Position numbers and translations under genes: made by a program. The notes under the pieces are model-generated. The model was not told the DNA's origin. It searched no databases and saw only the letters and a list, made by a program, of their open reading frames with translations. This document shows, piece after piece, positions 8,416-18,535 of a stretch of 64,000 nt of DNA. Positions within the stretch are counted from its first letter, which is position 1; each line of letters opens with the position of its first letter. Source of the DNA: DASVFB01 sp963766345 (lineage in GTDB: Bacteria; Actinomycetota; Thermoleophilia; Gaiellales; Gaiellaceae); NCBI GenBank assembly GCA_963766345.1, contig CAVXZL010000009.1, positions 1 to 64,000 of the forward strand. The letters are read 5' to 3'.

Positions 8416-9191
8416 CCGGAGTCGTTCTGCTCCCAGACGAGGCGCAGGCCCTCGAGCGTGAGCCACGGATCGACCTTCTGGATCGTCTTCGAGTGCGGTG
8501 CGATCAGGTCGGCGAGGCCACCGGTCGCGACGACGTGCGGCTCGCCGTCGAGCTCACGCCGGATGCGCGTGACGATCTCGTCGACCTGGCCGGTGAAGCC
8601 GTACACGAGCCCGGACTGCAGCGATGCCACCGTCGTCTTGCCGATCACGCTCGGCGGCTCGGTGAACTCGACCCGGAAGAGGCGCGCCGCGCGCGCGAAG
8701 AGCGCATCCATGGAGATCTCGATCCCGGGAGCCAGCACGCCGCCGAGCCACTCCCCCTCCGCGGACACGACGTCGAAGTTCGTGGACGTTCCGAAGTCGA
8801 CGACGATCGCCGGCACGCCGTAGCGGCTCTTGACGGCGACCGCGTTCGCGATCCGATCAGGCCCGACCTCGCGCGGATCGTCCGAGCGGACGGGTACGCC
8901 GGTACGAACGCCTGGACCGAGCACGAGCAGCGTCGCCGACGTGGAGCGGCGCACGAACTCCTCGTACGAGCGGACGAGCGCCGGAACCGTTGACGAAAGG
9001 CAGACTCCGTCGACGGCGCCGAGGTCGGGCAGGAGCGCCTCGACGAGGGCGCCGAGCTCGTCGCCGCTGCGGTGCGACTCCGTCGCCACACGCCAGTGGT
9101 CGCTCAGACGCTCGCCGTCGTAGAGCCCGAGGACGGTCTGCGTGTTGCCGACGTCGATCGCGAGGAGCACTTCGGCGGAGAACGTATCCAT
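8412..9191 (-). CDS. coaX: Type III pantothenate kinase CoaX
   Basis: This 259-residue ASKHA-fold kinase phosphorylates pantothenate in the first step of CoA synthesis. The P-loop-like IDVGNTQT (residues 12-19), the GPDRIANAVAV segment, VVDFGTSTNFDVV and GGVLAPGIEISMDALF are diagnostic. I chose ATG 9191 because residues upstream are not conserved and the phosphate loop then falls at the usual distance. Type III enzymes are not inhibited by CoA and need a monovalent cation. It is divergent from a small Zn-ribbon-like gene, with only 26 bp between the two starts. Confidence 0.92.
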   Translation of the reverse strand: MDTFSAEVLLAIDVGNTQTVLGLYDGERLSDHWRVATESHRSGDELGALVEALLPDLGAVDGVCLSSTVPALVRSYEEFVRRSTSATLLVLGPGVRTGVPVRSDDPREVGPDRIANAVAVKSRYGVPAIVVDFGTSTNFDVVSAEGEWLGGVLAPGIEISMDALFARAARLFRVEFTEPPSVIGKTTVASLQSGLVYGFTGQVDEIVTRIRRELDGEPHVVATGGLADLIAPHSKTIQKVDPWLTLEGLRLVWEQNDSG

Positions 9192-9217
9192 ACGGCGCAC
9201 GCAAGCGTTCAACTGTC

Positions 9218-9454
9218 GTGCTTTCGTGGTACCCGCAATCGAGGTACACGCCCTGCCCGGACTGCGGCGCGCCGGTGCCGGTGGACGAGGACACGATGCA
9301 CGAGTGCGAGCGCCAGCGCTACGTCGAGTATCAGATGCTGCTCCACCGGTTGCAGATCTCGGCGTTCGAGCAGCAGTTCTACGACTGGCTCCACACGCCG
9401 TACGGACGCTTCGCGGCCTACTACGCCGCGCGCGAACGACTGATCGCGGTCTGA
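9218..9454 (+). CDS. Small cysteine-containing protein of unknown function
   Basis: This 78-residue protein from GTG 9218 has an N-terminal CPDCGAPVPVDEDTMHEC segment. That is one CxxC pair plus a third cysteine, reminiscent of a half zinc ribbon. A charged helical region rich in aromatic residues follows (FEQQFYDWL, YGRFAAYYAARE). I do not recognise a named family. It shares a 26-bp divergent promoter gap with coaX. The composition looks like a real protein rather than a shadow of an antisense gene. The start codon choice is uncertain because no clear ribosome site is visible. Confidence 0.6.
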   Translation: MLSWYPQSRYTPCPDCGAPVPVDEDTMHECERQRYVEYQMLLHRLQISAFEQQFYDWLHTPYGRFAAYYAARERLIAV

Positions 9455-9459
9455 GGCCA

Positions 9460-9621
9460 AGAACTCGTTTCACGATGAGCCTTGTGCCGCCGGGACGCGC
9501 TGGACGGCGCGATGCGGCGTCCTCAGTCGGCCCGATCTACCTGCATGTCGAGCTTCCCTGCGTCCTTGCCTCGCACCGCCCATCACGCCCCGGCGACGAA
9601 GCGCGTCATGAAACGAGTTCT
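9460..9621. repeat. 162-bp segment bounded by 13-bp inverted repeats
   Basis: AGAACTCGTTTCA (9460-9472) and its exact reverse complement TGAAACGAGTTCT (9609-9621) flank 136 bp of non-coding DNA. The right arm includes the first two bases of the DUF2469 stop triplet (9620-9622). The interior shows no ORF with a convincing product. It may be a very small MITE-like relic, or a long stem joining the 3' ends of two convergent transcripts. No flanking target-site duplication is evident. Confidence 0.4.
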
Positions 9622-9985
9622 ACGTCTCGTCGTCCGGCGACAGCGACTCGCCGATGCGCTCGGCGAGATCGTCCGCCGTCAGCGCGGGCTCGTCGCCCTC
9701 GCCGCGGAGCTCTTCGATCGTCACGTCGCTCGACGTGTAGACCTCGGCCCGCGGGATGATCCGCGTCGGCCGGTTCTTGTCCCAGACCCAGACGTCCTCC
9801 ATCTTGAGCTGGAAGAACGGGTACGCCGGCTGCGGGACGTACTGGAGATCGAGCTTGTTGCAGAGATACGTCGCGTCCTGGGTGAGCACGCAGTAGCGGA
9901 ACAGGCCGAAGACGGCCGAGTACTCCTTGCGTAGCTGGAGCTCGAGCTCCGCCTCGTACTCGTCGAGCTCATCGAGGTGGCTCAT
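9620..9985 (-). CDS. DUF2469-type protein
   Basis: This 121-residue protein resembles the actinobacterial DUF2469 family. The N-terminal EYEAELELQLRKEY helix leads into VFGLFRYCVLTQDATYLCN and then KMEDVWVWDKNRPTRII, ending in an acidic tail. No enzymatic function is known. Its ATG lies inside the 3' end of folK (17-bp overlap), so the two genes are probably co-translated. The acidic C-terminus (EELRGEGDEP..., SPDDET) is likely disordered. Confidence 0.75.
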   Translation of the reverse strand: MSHLDELDEYEAELELQLRKEYSAVFGLFRYCVLTQDATYLCNKLDLQYVPQPAYPFFQLKMEDVWVWDKNRPTRIIPRAEVYTSSDVTIEELRGEGDEPALTADDLAERIGESLSPDDET

Positions 9986-10418
9986 CTCGAGCAGTGTAGC
10001 CCCGGTCGGATGGGGTCCAGCCGAGCTCCGCGAGCGGCTCCAGCACGAAGGGCCGCTCGTGGAGCCGCGGGTGCGGCACCTGGAGCCCGGGCTCGTCGAT
10101 CGCCTCGTCGCCGAAGAGGAGCAGATCGAGGTCGAGCGTCCTCGGGCCGCCGGGCGGCCCTTCGCGGGTCCGCCCGAATGCCGCCTCCGTTTGGAGCAGC
10201 ACGTCCAGCAGCTCCCCCGCCGGCAGGGACGTCTCGAGCGCGACGGCGCCGTTCAGGAAGCGCGGCTGTTCCCTCACGGGCCCGACGGGATCCGTCTCTC
10301 GCAGCGAGGACACGGCGAGTACCTCGATCCGGGGATTCGCGGCAAGCGCTTCGACCGCGGCACGTAGTGTTCGCTCCCGGTCGCCGAGATTGGCCCCCAG
10401 CCCGACATACGCCCGCAT
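9969..10418 (-). CDS. folK: 6-hydroxymethyl-7,8-dihydropterin pyrophosphokinase FolK
   Basis: The enzyme has 149 residues, close to the normal HPPK length of about 160. It transfers pyrophosphate from ATP to the pterin in folate synthesis. YVGLGANLGDRE at the N-terminus, FLNGAVALET, the GPRTLDLDLLLFG signature and PHPRLHERPFVLEPL are all present. The start ATG 10418 is preferred over an in-frame ATG 12 nt upstream because the first beta strand starts at once. folP and folB lie 1.5 kb upstream on the same strand, separated by a protease gene on the other strand. The start overlaps that protease's N-terminus by 29 bp. Confidence 0.92.
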   Translation of the reverse strand: MRAYVGLGANLGDRERTLRAAVEALAANPRIEVLAVSSLRETDPVGPVREQPRFLNGAVALETSLPAGELLDVLLQTEAAFGRTREGPPGGPRTLDLDLLLFGDEAIDEPGLQVPHPRLHERPFVLEPLAELGWTPSDRGYTARDEPPR

Positions 10419-11931
10419 CGCGGGAATCATCGCGCTTGTCGCGTCGGCTCTGCTCGTCGCGGCGCCGGCCGAAGCCGCGCGCTTCTCGCTCGTCGCGGCC
10501 CGCCCCGCGGCGACACCGTTCCTGCGGCTGACCGGCGCGAAGGAGCTGTCGCACTCGCTCGGGATCTGGCGCGTCCGCAAGGGCGACGCGCGGAGGCTAC
10601 GGCAGGCGGGTCTCGTTCGCGTTGCCGAGCCGGAGCGAAGCATGCGCATCCAGTCGCGCGGGATGGATCCGCTGGCCGACGGCGAGTGGTGGCTCGCGTC
10701 CGTCGGCGCGACGACCGTCACCCCGCCCGGGCCGGGCGTGCCCGTTGCGGTCATCGACACCGGCGTCGACTTCACCCATCCCGAGTTCGTAGCGAGGCCG
10801 GACACCCGGTCGCTCAACGCGCAGAGCACGGTCGACACGCTGGGCGACTACCACGGCACCGCCGTCGCCTCGATCGTCGGCGCTCCCTCGAACGGCGTCG
10901 GGATGGTCGGCGTCTATCCGCAGGCATCGATCTACTCGTACGACGCGGATCTGTCCGGCGCCATCACGAACACGGACTTGATTCAGGGAGTCGCCGCCGC
11001 AGCGCGACTCAAGCGTGCGGTCATCAACCTCAGCGTCGGGTCGACACGGCGTGATCCGCTGCTCGAGGACACGGTGCTCTCGGCCGTGCGCAACGGTGCG
11101 CTGGTCGTGGCGGCGTCCGGCAACTTCGGCGCGAACAGCGCGCCGACCTACCCGGCCGACCTGCCTCACGTCCTGACGGTCGGCGCGACCGATCACACCG
11201 GTCTCGCGGCGACGTTCTCGAGCGCTTCGGACAGCGTCGACCTCACGGCGCCCGGCGTCGGGATCAGCGTGGCCGTGCCGTACCTCTACACCGTCGACGG
11301 CTACCAGTTCCTCGACGGAACGAGCTACTCGGCGCCGATCGTGTCGGGCGCGGCCGCGCTCGTCTGGACGGTGCGGAGCGACCTCGACAGCGGCCAGGTC
11401 TCCCAGCTGCTCCGCTCTTCGGCGACGGACATCTCGCCGCGCGGGTTCGACCCCGAGACCGGCTTCGGCATGCTCGACATCCCGGGCGCGCTCGTGGCTC
11501 CGGCGCCGAGCCGCGACTCGACCGAGCCGAACGACGACGTCCGGCTGGTGAAGCCGGGCGGCCTCTTCCCGTCAGGCCTGGCGCCGCTCACGACGAGGGC
11601 GCGCACGAGTGCGTTCGTGCGCGGCTCCGTCGACGGCATCGAGGATCCGGACGACGTGTACCGCGTGTGGGTGCCGGCGCGTCGCGAGCTGGTCGTGCGG
11701 GCGAGCAACTCGGCGGTGCGGCTCCGTCTCTGGCGGCCGGGCACGCCGAGCGTGACCGAGGAGGGAGTCGCACAGGCACGCGATCTTCTCGCCTCCCGCG
11801 CCGGGCACGTCAAGAGCGTGAACACGTCGCGGGCGGGCGCGTACTACTACGCGGACGTCCGGCTCGGTCGAAGCGTCGGGAGCGCGCGCTACCAGCTGAA
11901 CGTCAGGATCGCCGTTCCCGCGAAGCGGTAG
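10390..11931 (+). CDS. Subtilisin-like serine protease (S8), secreted
   Basis: This 513-residue exported protease has a hydrophobic signal segment at about 10-30. The catalytic triad is visible: Asp123 (AVIDTG), His155 (YHGTAVA) and Ser312 (GTSYSAP), with oxyanion Asn245 in AASGNFG. Residues 30-100 look like an inhibitor-type propeptide. The C-terminal part from about 380 is a beta-rich pre-peptidase-like domain (DSTEPNDDVRL, VDGIEDPDDVYRVWV). The only usable start giving the signal peptide is TTG 10390. It sits between folB and folK on the opposite strand and overlaps the ends of both. The substrate is unknown. Confidence 0.9.
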   Translation: MAPSPTYARIAGIIALVASALLVAAPAEAARFSLVAARPAATPFLRLTGAKELSHSLGIWRVRKGDARRLRQAGLVRVAEPERSMRIQSRGMDPLADGEWWLASVGATTVTPPGPGVPVAVIDTGVDFTHPEFVARPDTRSLNAQSTVDTLGDYHGTAVASIVGAPSNGVGMVGVYPQASIYSYDADLSGAITNTDLIQGVAAAARLKRAVINLSVGSTRRDPLLEDTVLSAVRNGALVVAASGNFGANSAPTYPADLPHVLTVGATDHTGLAATFSSASDSVDLTAPGVGISVAVPYLYTVDGYQFLDGTSYSAPIVSGAAALVWTVRSDLDSGQVSQLLRSSATDISPRGFDPETGFGMLDIPGALVAPAPSRDSTEPNDDVRLVKPGGLFPSGLAPLTTRARTSAFVRGSVDGIEDPDDVYRVWVPARRELVVRASNSAVRLRLWRPGTPSVTEEGVAQARDLLASRAGHVKSVNTSRAGAYYYADVRLGRSVGSARYQLNVRIAVPAKR

Positions 11932-12244
11932 CGGCCGTCCACTCGGCCCACGCGATCCCGGGCTTCCGCACGCGCACCGTCACCGATTCGACGTCGAACC
12001 GTGATGCGACGTCGTCGGCGACGGCGGCCGCGAGCGACTCGATCAGCTTGTAGTTCTTCGCGTCCGACACGTCACGCACGGCGTCGCGCACTGCCCGGTA
12101 GTCGAGCGTTGCCTCGAGCTCGTCCTCATGTGGCTCGCGAACTTCGAGCGTCACGTCGAAGAGGAACGACTGGCCACGCTGCCGCTCCTCCTCCGCTGCG
12201 CCGTGATGGCCGAACACCTCCAGCCCATGGATCTCGACGATCAC
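11903..12244 (-). CDS. folB: Dihydroneopterin aldolase FolB
   Basis: This 113-residue enzyme cleaves dihydroneopterin in folate synthesis. IEIHGLEVFGHHGAAEEE-like N-terminus (GLEVFGHHGA), GQSFLFDVTLEV, LDYRAVRDAV and the catalytic-lysine region NYKLIESLAAAVA are typical. The C-terminal VTVRVRKPGIAWAE contains the KP motif. Its start overlaps the end of folP by 4 bp, so the two are coupled. The 3' end runs 29 bp into the end of the convergent protease gene. Confidence 0.92.
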   Translation of the reverse strand: MIVEIHGLEVFGHHGAAEEERQRGQSFLFDVTLEVREPHEDELEATLDYRAVRDAVRDVSDAKNYKLIESLAAAVADDVASRFDVESVTVRVRKPGIAWAEWTAATASRERRS

Positions 12245-13053
12245 GCGAATGCCGTGGCGACCGTGAGCGCCTCGACGTGCTCCTTGACGTCGTGCACGCG
12301 GAGGATCGTCGCGCCGTGCTCGTAGGCGACGACGGCCGCCGCGAGTGACGCCGAGAGCGGACCGGTACGAGCGCCGGGATCGCCTAGCAGCCGCCCGAGC
12401 GAGCTCTTGCGCGAAAGGCCGATCAGCACCGGACGGCCGAGCGCGAGGAGGACGTCCAGTCGCGCCACGAGCTCGAGGTTGTGCTCGACGGTCTTCCCGA
12501 AGCCGATCCCGGGATCGAGGCAGATCATCCGCTCGTCGATACCGGCGTCGACTGCGAAGCGCAGGCGTTCCTCGAGGAAGGCCGTGACCTCGGACGCGAC
12601 GTCGTCGTACTTCGGGTCGAGCTGCATCGTGCGCGGCTCGCCTCGCATGTGCATCAGGCTCAGGTAGCAGCCTGCGTTGGCCACGACGCCGGCGAGCTCG
12701 GCGTCTCCGCGAAGGGCGGTCACGTCGTTGACGAGCTCGGCGCCGAGCGCGAGAGCGCGACGCGCCACCTCCGCCTTCGCGGTGTCGATCGACAGGGGCA
12801 CCCCGCCGCCGAGGCGCTCGAGCACTGGAACAACGCGGCGGAGCTCTTCGTCGAGCGAGACCCCGTCGGAGCCGGGACGCGTGGACTCACCGCCGACGTC
12901 GACGATCGCAGCACCGTCGTCGATCATCCGGCGCGCGGCGGCAGCGGCGACGTCGGGATCGAAATTCACGCCTCCGTCCGAGAACGAGTCCGGCGTCACG
13001 TTGACGATGCCCATCACGGACGGGCGCGCGAACCGCTCTTCGATCGCAATCAC
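12241..13053 (-). CDS. folP: Dihydropteroate synthase FolP
   Basis: This 270-residue TIM-barrel enzyme joins pterin pyrophosphate with p-aminobenzoate and is the sulfonamide target. VMGIVNVTPDSFSDGG is the first DHPS signature and IVDVGGESTRPGSD the second. LSIDTAKAEVARRAL, NDVTALRG, LMHMRGEP, DPGIGFGKTVEHN and IGLSRKSSLG follow in the correct order. It lies downstream of ftsH on the same strand, 180 bp away, and is coupled to folB by a 4-bp overlap. Confidence 0.95.
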   Translation of the reverse strand: MIAIEERFARPSVMGIVNVTPDSFSDGGVNFDPDVAAAAARRMIDDGAAIVDVGGESTRPGSDGVSLDEELRRVVPVLERLGGGVPLSIDTAKAEVARRALALGAELVNDVTALRGDAELAGVVANAGCYLSLMHMRGEPRTMQLDPKYDDVASEVTAFLEERLRFAVDAGIDERMICLDPGIGFGKTVEHNLELVARLDVLLALGRPVLIGLSRKSSLGRLLGDPGARTGPLSASLAAAVVAYEHGATILRVHDVKEHVEALTVATAFA

Positions 13054-13188
13054 ACGCAGATGCTTGCACGAAGATTCACGGTCCGCCGGCAGCCGGGCTC
13101 GGCCGGCTGCTCACGAACACCGACCGCAGCCGCGCGCTCGCAACAGAGCTTCGGGCACGCGCGCGAAGCGCGGCTGCCCGGTCTACCC

Positions 13189-13215
13189 GGCGCGAAATGC
13201 GAAGCATTTCGCGCC
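13189..13215. terminator. Strong hairpin after ftsH
   Basis: GGCGCGAAATGC (13189-13200) and GCATTTCGCGCC (13204-13215) form a perfect 12-bp stem with a GAA loop, 18 bp past the ftsH stop. A second inverted repeat, AACCGGC (13226-13232) and GCCGGTT (13237-13243), straddles the stop itself. There is no T-run, so it may act with Rho or protect the mRNA end. The rest of the 180-bp gap to folP shows no gene. Confidence 0.5.
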
Positions 13216-13233
13216 GAAGGAACTCAACCGGCG

Positions 13234-15190
<1,957 letters not shown>

Positions 15191-15251
15191 AGATTCTCTA
15201 TCGGCAGGGTACCAGCGGCTCAACAGCCGAACGACGGCGTTTTTGGCCCGG

Positions 15252-15803
15252 TTACGGGACTGCGTCCGGGTCCAGTACGGCCACGTAGGGGAGATTCCTG
15301 TACCGCTCGCCGAAGTCGAGGCCGTACCCGATCACGAACTCGTTCGGGATCTCGAAGCCCGTGTAGCGGACCGGGACGTCGATCTCACGGCGGGCGGGCT
15401 TCGTCAGCAGCGCGCAGACCTCGAGGGACGCCGGATTGCGGGATTCGAGCATCCGCATCAGGTACGAGAGCGTCAGCCCGGAATCGATGATGTCCTCGAC
15501 GACGAGCACGTCTCGGCCTTCGATGTTGATGTCGAGGTCCTTGAGGATCCTGACGACGCCGGACGAGTCGGTCGAAGCGCCGTAGCTCGAGATCGCCATG
15601 AAGTCGACCTCGCACGGAATCGTCAGCTTGCGCATCAGGTCGGCCATGAAGAAGACCGCGCCCTTGAGGACGCCCACGAGGAGGAGATCCCTGCCGCCGT
15701 AGTCGGCCGAGACGTCGGCGCCGAGCTCCGCCACCCTGGCTGCCACGGCGTCCTCCTCGATGAGGATCTTCGAGACGCCGCGCGTCAGCTCGGCCATCGT
15801 CAT
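15252..15803 (-). CDS. hpt: Hypoxanthine phosphoribosyltransferase
   Basis: This 183-residue type I phosphoribosyltransferase salvages hypoxanthine/guanine to IMP/GMP. The PRPP-binding motif VLVVEDIIDSGLTL is intact. LLVGVLKGAVFFMADL, MAISSYGASTDSSG and the C-terminal VIGYGLDFGERYRNLPYV match Hpt. ATG 15803 is chosen because it forms an ATGA overlap with the tilS stop, giving coupled translation. The tilS-hpt-ftsH order is classical in Gram-positive bacteria and supports all three calls. Confidence 0.94.
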   Translation of the reverse strand: MTMAELTRGVSKILIEEDAVAARVAELGADVSADYGGRDLLLVGVLKGAVFFMADLMRKLTIPCEVDFMAISSYGASTDSSGVVRILKDLDINIEGRDVLVVEDIIDSGLTLSYLMRMLESRNPASLEVCALLTKPARREIDVPVRYTGFEIPNEFVIGYGLDFGERYRNLPYVAVLDPDAVP

Positions 15804-16774
15804 TCGCGCGTCGCCTCGACGCCGGGCGCGTCGACGATCCCCGGCACGGCGACGATCTCGTCGCCCCGGACGACGAGAGGCCACTGCTCGCGCTCCGAGC
15901 GCGGGATCTTCGCATCGACGAACAAGTCCTGAATCTTCTTCGAGCGGCCGGCGAGCCTGTCGCCCGGACGCCACGTTCGTACCTTAAGCCCTGGGAGCGA
16001 CGACGTAATTCGCCACGGCCCCCAGCGCACTTCGCGATCGAGCGCGACCGGCGAGCGCTCGAGCCAGAGACGGTCGTACTCCCTCACCGCCTGGATGCCG
16101 CCGCCGAGGTCGACTCGCTTCGAAGCCGCGGGGTCCGCGAGCAGCTCCGCGAGCGCCGGCGGCAACGTCTCGCGCCGGTCGAGCGCGCGCAGGAGGTTCT
16201 CGTCGGCGGCCGGATGGATCCGGCGCAGCAACGGCAAGACCTCGTCGCGGATCAGGCCGCGGACGCTTTCGCGGTTCGACGAGTCCTCTCGGAACGGGAG
16301 GCCGTGCTCCTCGCAGTAGCGGCGCGTGTCGGTTCGCCAGACGCAGAGGAGCGGGCGGATCACGCCGTCCTCGCGCTTCGCCTTGATGCCCTTCGCCGTG
16401 CCGCTCGTCACGAGCCGGTAGAGGACCGTCTCGACCTGGTCCGAGAGCGTATGGCCGGTGGCGCGCAGCCGATCCGTCGCGAAGCCGTAGCGGATCCGCC
16501 TGAGCTCGTCCTCGGTCGCGCCGCCGCGGCCGTCGACGATCTCGGCGCCGAACCGCTCGTGGCAGAAGCCCGCGTCCTCGTCCGACTCCGAGCCGCGGAG
16601 ATGGTGGTTCACATGCAGTGCGGAGACGGCGTAGCCGAGCTCACCGAGCACATGCCAGAGGCACGTCGAGTCGGGGCCGCCCGAGACGAGGACCGTGACG
16701 GACGAGCCCGGAGCGATGAGCTCCTCGTCGCGGATGAACGCCTCGACGCGCTCGCGGACGGTCCGCTCGGCCAT
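15800..16774 (-). CDS. tilS: tRNA(Ile)-lysidine synthase TilS
   Basis: This 324-residue PP-loop ATPase modifies the wobble cytidine of tRNA-Ile2 (CAU) to lysidine. The PP-loop SGGPDST, the HVNHHLRGSESDEDA segment, HTLSDQVETVLYRL and GVIRPLL are diagnostic. The C-terminal domain keeps VRTWRPGDR and KKIQDLFVDAKIPR. Start ATG 16774 abuts the stop of a 60-aa upstream gene as TGATG, and the stop overlaps hpt by ATGA. It is probably essential, since no alternative decoder is visible. Confidence 0.92.
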   Translation of the reverse strand: MAERTVRERVEAFIRDEELIAPGSSVTVLVSGGPDSTCLWHVLGELGYAVSALHVNHHLRGSESDEDAGFCHERFGAEIVDGRGGATEDELRRIRYGFATDRLRATGHTLSDQVETVLYRLVTSGTAKGIKAKREDGVIRPLLCVWRTDTRRYCEEHGLPFREDSSNRESVRGLIRDEVLPLLRRIHPAADENLLRALDRRETLPPALAELLADPAASKRVDLGGGIQAVREYDRLWLERSPVALDREVRWGPWRITSSLPGLKVRTWRPGDRLAGRSKKIQDLFVDAKIPRSEREQWPLVVRGDEIVAVPGIVDAPGVEATRE

Positions 16775-16956
16775 CACTCCGAGCGCCGGAGCGCCCGCTC
16801 GGACGGGCCGGGCATCCAACCGGGCCGGCGCACGGAGTCCCGCGGCGGCGGGCCCGCACGCTGCCAGTGACGGCCCGAGTACGACACGAGCTCCTGAGCG
16901 GCCCAGCGGACGAGCCAGAGCCCGACCGCGACCTTCACCAGGTTGGAGCCGCGCAC
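16774..16956 (-). CDS. 60-residue protein of unknown function, coupled to tilS
   Basis: This small ORF has a single hydrophobic or amphipathic helix (NLVKVAVGLWLVRWAAQELV, residues 5-24), then a basic, Pro/Arg-rich tail. Its start lies 22 bp inside the end of the phosphatase gene and its stop forms TGATG with tilS. That end-to-end coupling on both sides is the main argument that it is real. I do not recognise a family. It may be a small membrane-associated protein. It could also be only a spacer ORF that delivers ribosomes to tilS. Confidence 0.5.
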   Translation of the reverse strand: MRGSNLVKVAVGLWLVRWAAQELVSYSGRHWQRAGPPPRDSVRRPGWMPGPSERALRRSE

Positions 16957-17528
16957 CAGTCCTCGAGAAGCCTCACTGCGGCGTCCAGCTCTGCGCGCGC
17001 GAAACGATGTGGGTGGGCATGCGCAACAAGAGGCACGCGCCGCGCGGGAAGGTCGCCGTCGTGCGCCGCGAGCACGTACGCGATCGGAAGCGAGTGGATC
17101 ACGACGAGGACGGCGTTCTCCGCGCGGTCGAGCACCTGCCGAAAGCCGCGAACGTACCGGTCGAGGATGTTCCAGCGGCTCTCGCCGCCGCCCGGCACTT
17201 CGTCACGCGACGTCGCCGACGACGCCCACGACCGGTACTCCTCGAGCCCGCCGCCTTCGAAGCGTCCGTACCGCGGGTCGTTGAGCTCCGGAACGACGAC
17301 GCGCGGAACGTCGCGCCCCTCGAGCGCGACGTCTGCCGTCTGCCGCGTGCGCTCGAACTCGCTCGTGATGCAGAGGTCGACGGGGTCGGCAGCGATCGCA
17401 CGCCCGAGCTCGCGCGCCTCTTTCTCGCCGCGCTCCGTCAGCGGTCCTGGCACGGCGACGTCTCCGTTCACGAGCTGCCGCGCGCTGAAGACGCTCTCGC
17501 CGTGGCGCGCCAGGATCACGGACTCCAT
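16935..17528 (-). CDS. Histidine phosphatase (phosphoglycerate-mutase superfamily)
   Basis: This 197-residue protein has the catalytic RHGE at residues 8-11 near the N-terminus. It also has LTERGEKEARELGRAI, the phosphate-pocket arginine region SEFERTRQTADVAL and the second histidine in VIHSLPIAYV. These identify a cofactor-dependent histidine phosphatase. The real substrate may be a sugar phosphate, a nucleotide or a protein, and sequence does not tell. It starts 7 nt before the 3' end of the FMN oxidase gene, overlapping it by 13 bp. Confidence 0.85.
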   Translation of the reverse strand: MESVILARHGESVFSARQLVNGDVAVPGPLTERGEKEARELGRAIAADPVDLCITSEFERTRQTADVALEGRDVPRVVVPELNDPRYGRFEGGGLEEYRSWASSATSRDEVPGGGESRWNILDRYVRGFRQVLDRAENAVLVVIHSLPIAYVLAAHDGDLPARRVPLVAHAHPHRFARAELDAAVRLLEDWCAAPTW

Positions 17529-18535
17529 CGCACGTGCTCTCGCCCGACCTGCTCGACGGACGTGCAGCCGAGCAGGCGCAGTCCCAGCTCGACCTCTTCG
17601 CGGAGGAGTCGCAGCATCGTCGCGACGCCTTCTTCGCCGCCCGCGGCGAGCGCGTAGATCACGGCACGCCCGACGAGCACGCCGCGCGCGCCGAGGGCGA
17701 GCGCGCGCAAGACGTCCGCTCCTCGCCGCACGCCACTGTCGAGCAGCAGCTCACAACGTCCGTCGAGCGCCTCGGCGACCCGAGGCAGCGCATCGATGGC
17801 TGCGGGCACGCCGTCGAGCTGGCGTCCGCCGTGGTTCGAGACGACGACGCCCGCGGCGCCGTGCTCGACGGCGGTGAGAGCGTCCTCGGGCGTGAGGATC
17901 CCCTTCAGCACCACGGGCAGCCCATGGCCCGCGATCCATTCGAGATCGCGCCAGCTGACGCTTGGATCGATCCCGCCGAAAATGTCACCGGCGACCTCGA
18001 GCTCGTCGGGCACGTGGAACCCGCTTCGAACGGCACCTTCGCGTCGTCCCAGAGCTGGGACGTCGACGGTGAGGACGAGCGCCGAGTAGCCGTTCGCGCA
18101 CGCCTCGTCGATCAAGGCGTGCGTGACGCCACGGTCGCGGAGCACGTAGATCTGGAACCACTGCGGCGAACCGGGTGCGGCCGCCGCCACTGCCGCAGGT
18201 CGCATCGTCGCCGAGGTCGAGAGGATCATGATCGTCCCCGCGGCCGCAGCGGCACGCGCGGTCGCAGCTTCGCCGTCGGGATGCGCAAGCTTTTGCAGCG
18301 CGACCGGCGCGATCAGCACCGGCGCCGCGACCGGCGTCCCGAGGACCGTCGTCGACGTGTCGACGGTCGTGACGTCCACGAGCACCCGGGGCTGGAGCTT
18401 CAGCCGGTCGAAGGCCGCGCGGTTCTCGCGGAGCGTCGTCTCGTCGCCGGCGCCGCCGCGGAAGTACTCCCACGCCATCTCGTCGAGCCGCTCGCGCGCG
18501 AGCGCTTCGAAGTCGAACGCGTTCAGCGGCTCCAC
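17516..18535 (-). CDS. FMN-dependent alpha-hydroxy acid oxidase/dehydrogenase
   Basis: This 339-residue TIM-barrel flavoprotein belongs to the lactate/glycolate oxidase family. EYFRGGAGDETTLREN at the start, VLIAPVALQKLAHPDGE, FQIYVLRDRG, LTVDVPALGRREG and VVLKGILTPEDA are present. SNHGGRQLDG carries the catalytic histidine and the substrate arginine, and DSGVRRGADVLRALALGA the FMN-phosphate loop. It oxidises a 2-hydroxy acid to a 2-oxo acid, but oxidase and dehydrogenase modes cannot be told apart. The GTG at 18535 is preferred and overlaps the aldo-keto reductase stop by 13 bp. Confidence 0.88.
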   Translation of the reverse strand: MEPLNAFDFEALARERLDEMAWEYFRGGAGDETTLRENRAAFDRLKLQPRVLVDVTTVDTSTTVLGTPVAAPVLIAPVALQKLAHPDGEAATARAAAAAGTIMILSTSATMRPAAVAAAAPGSPQWFQIYVLRDRGVTHALIDEACANGYSALVLTVDVPALGRREGAVRSGFHVPDELEVAGDIFGGIDPSVSWRDLEWIAGHGLPVVLKGILTPEDALTAVEHGAAGVVVSNHGGRQLDGVPAAIDALPRVAEALDGRCELLLDSGVRRGADVLRALALGARGVLVGRAVIYALAAGGEEGVATMLRLLREEVELGLRLLGCTSVEQVGREHVRWSP

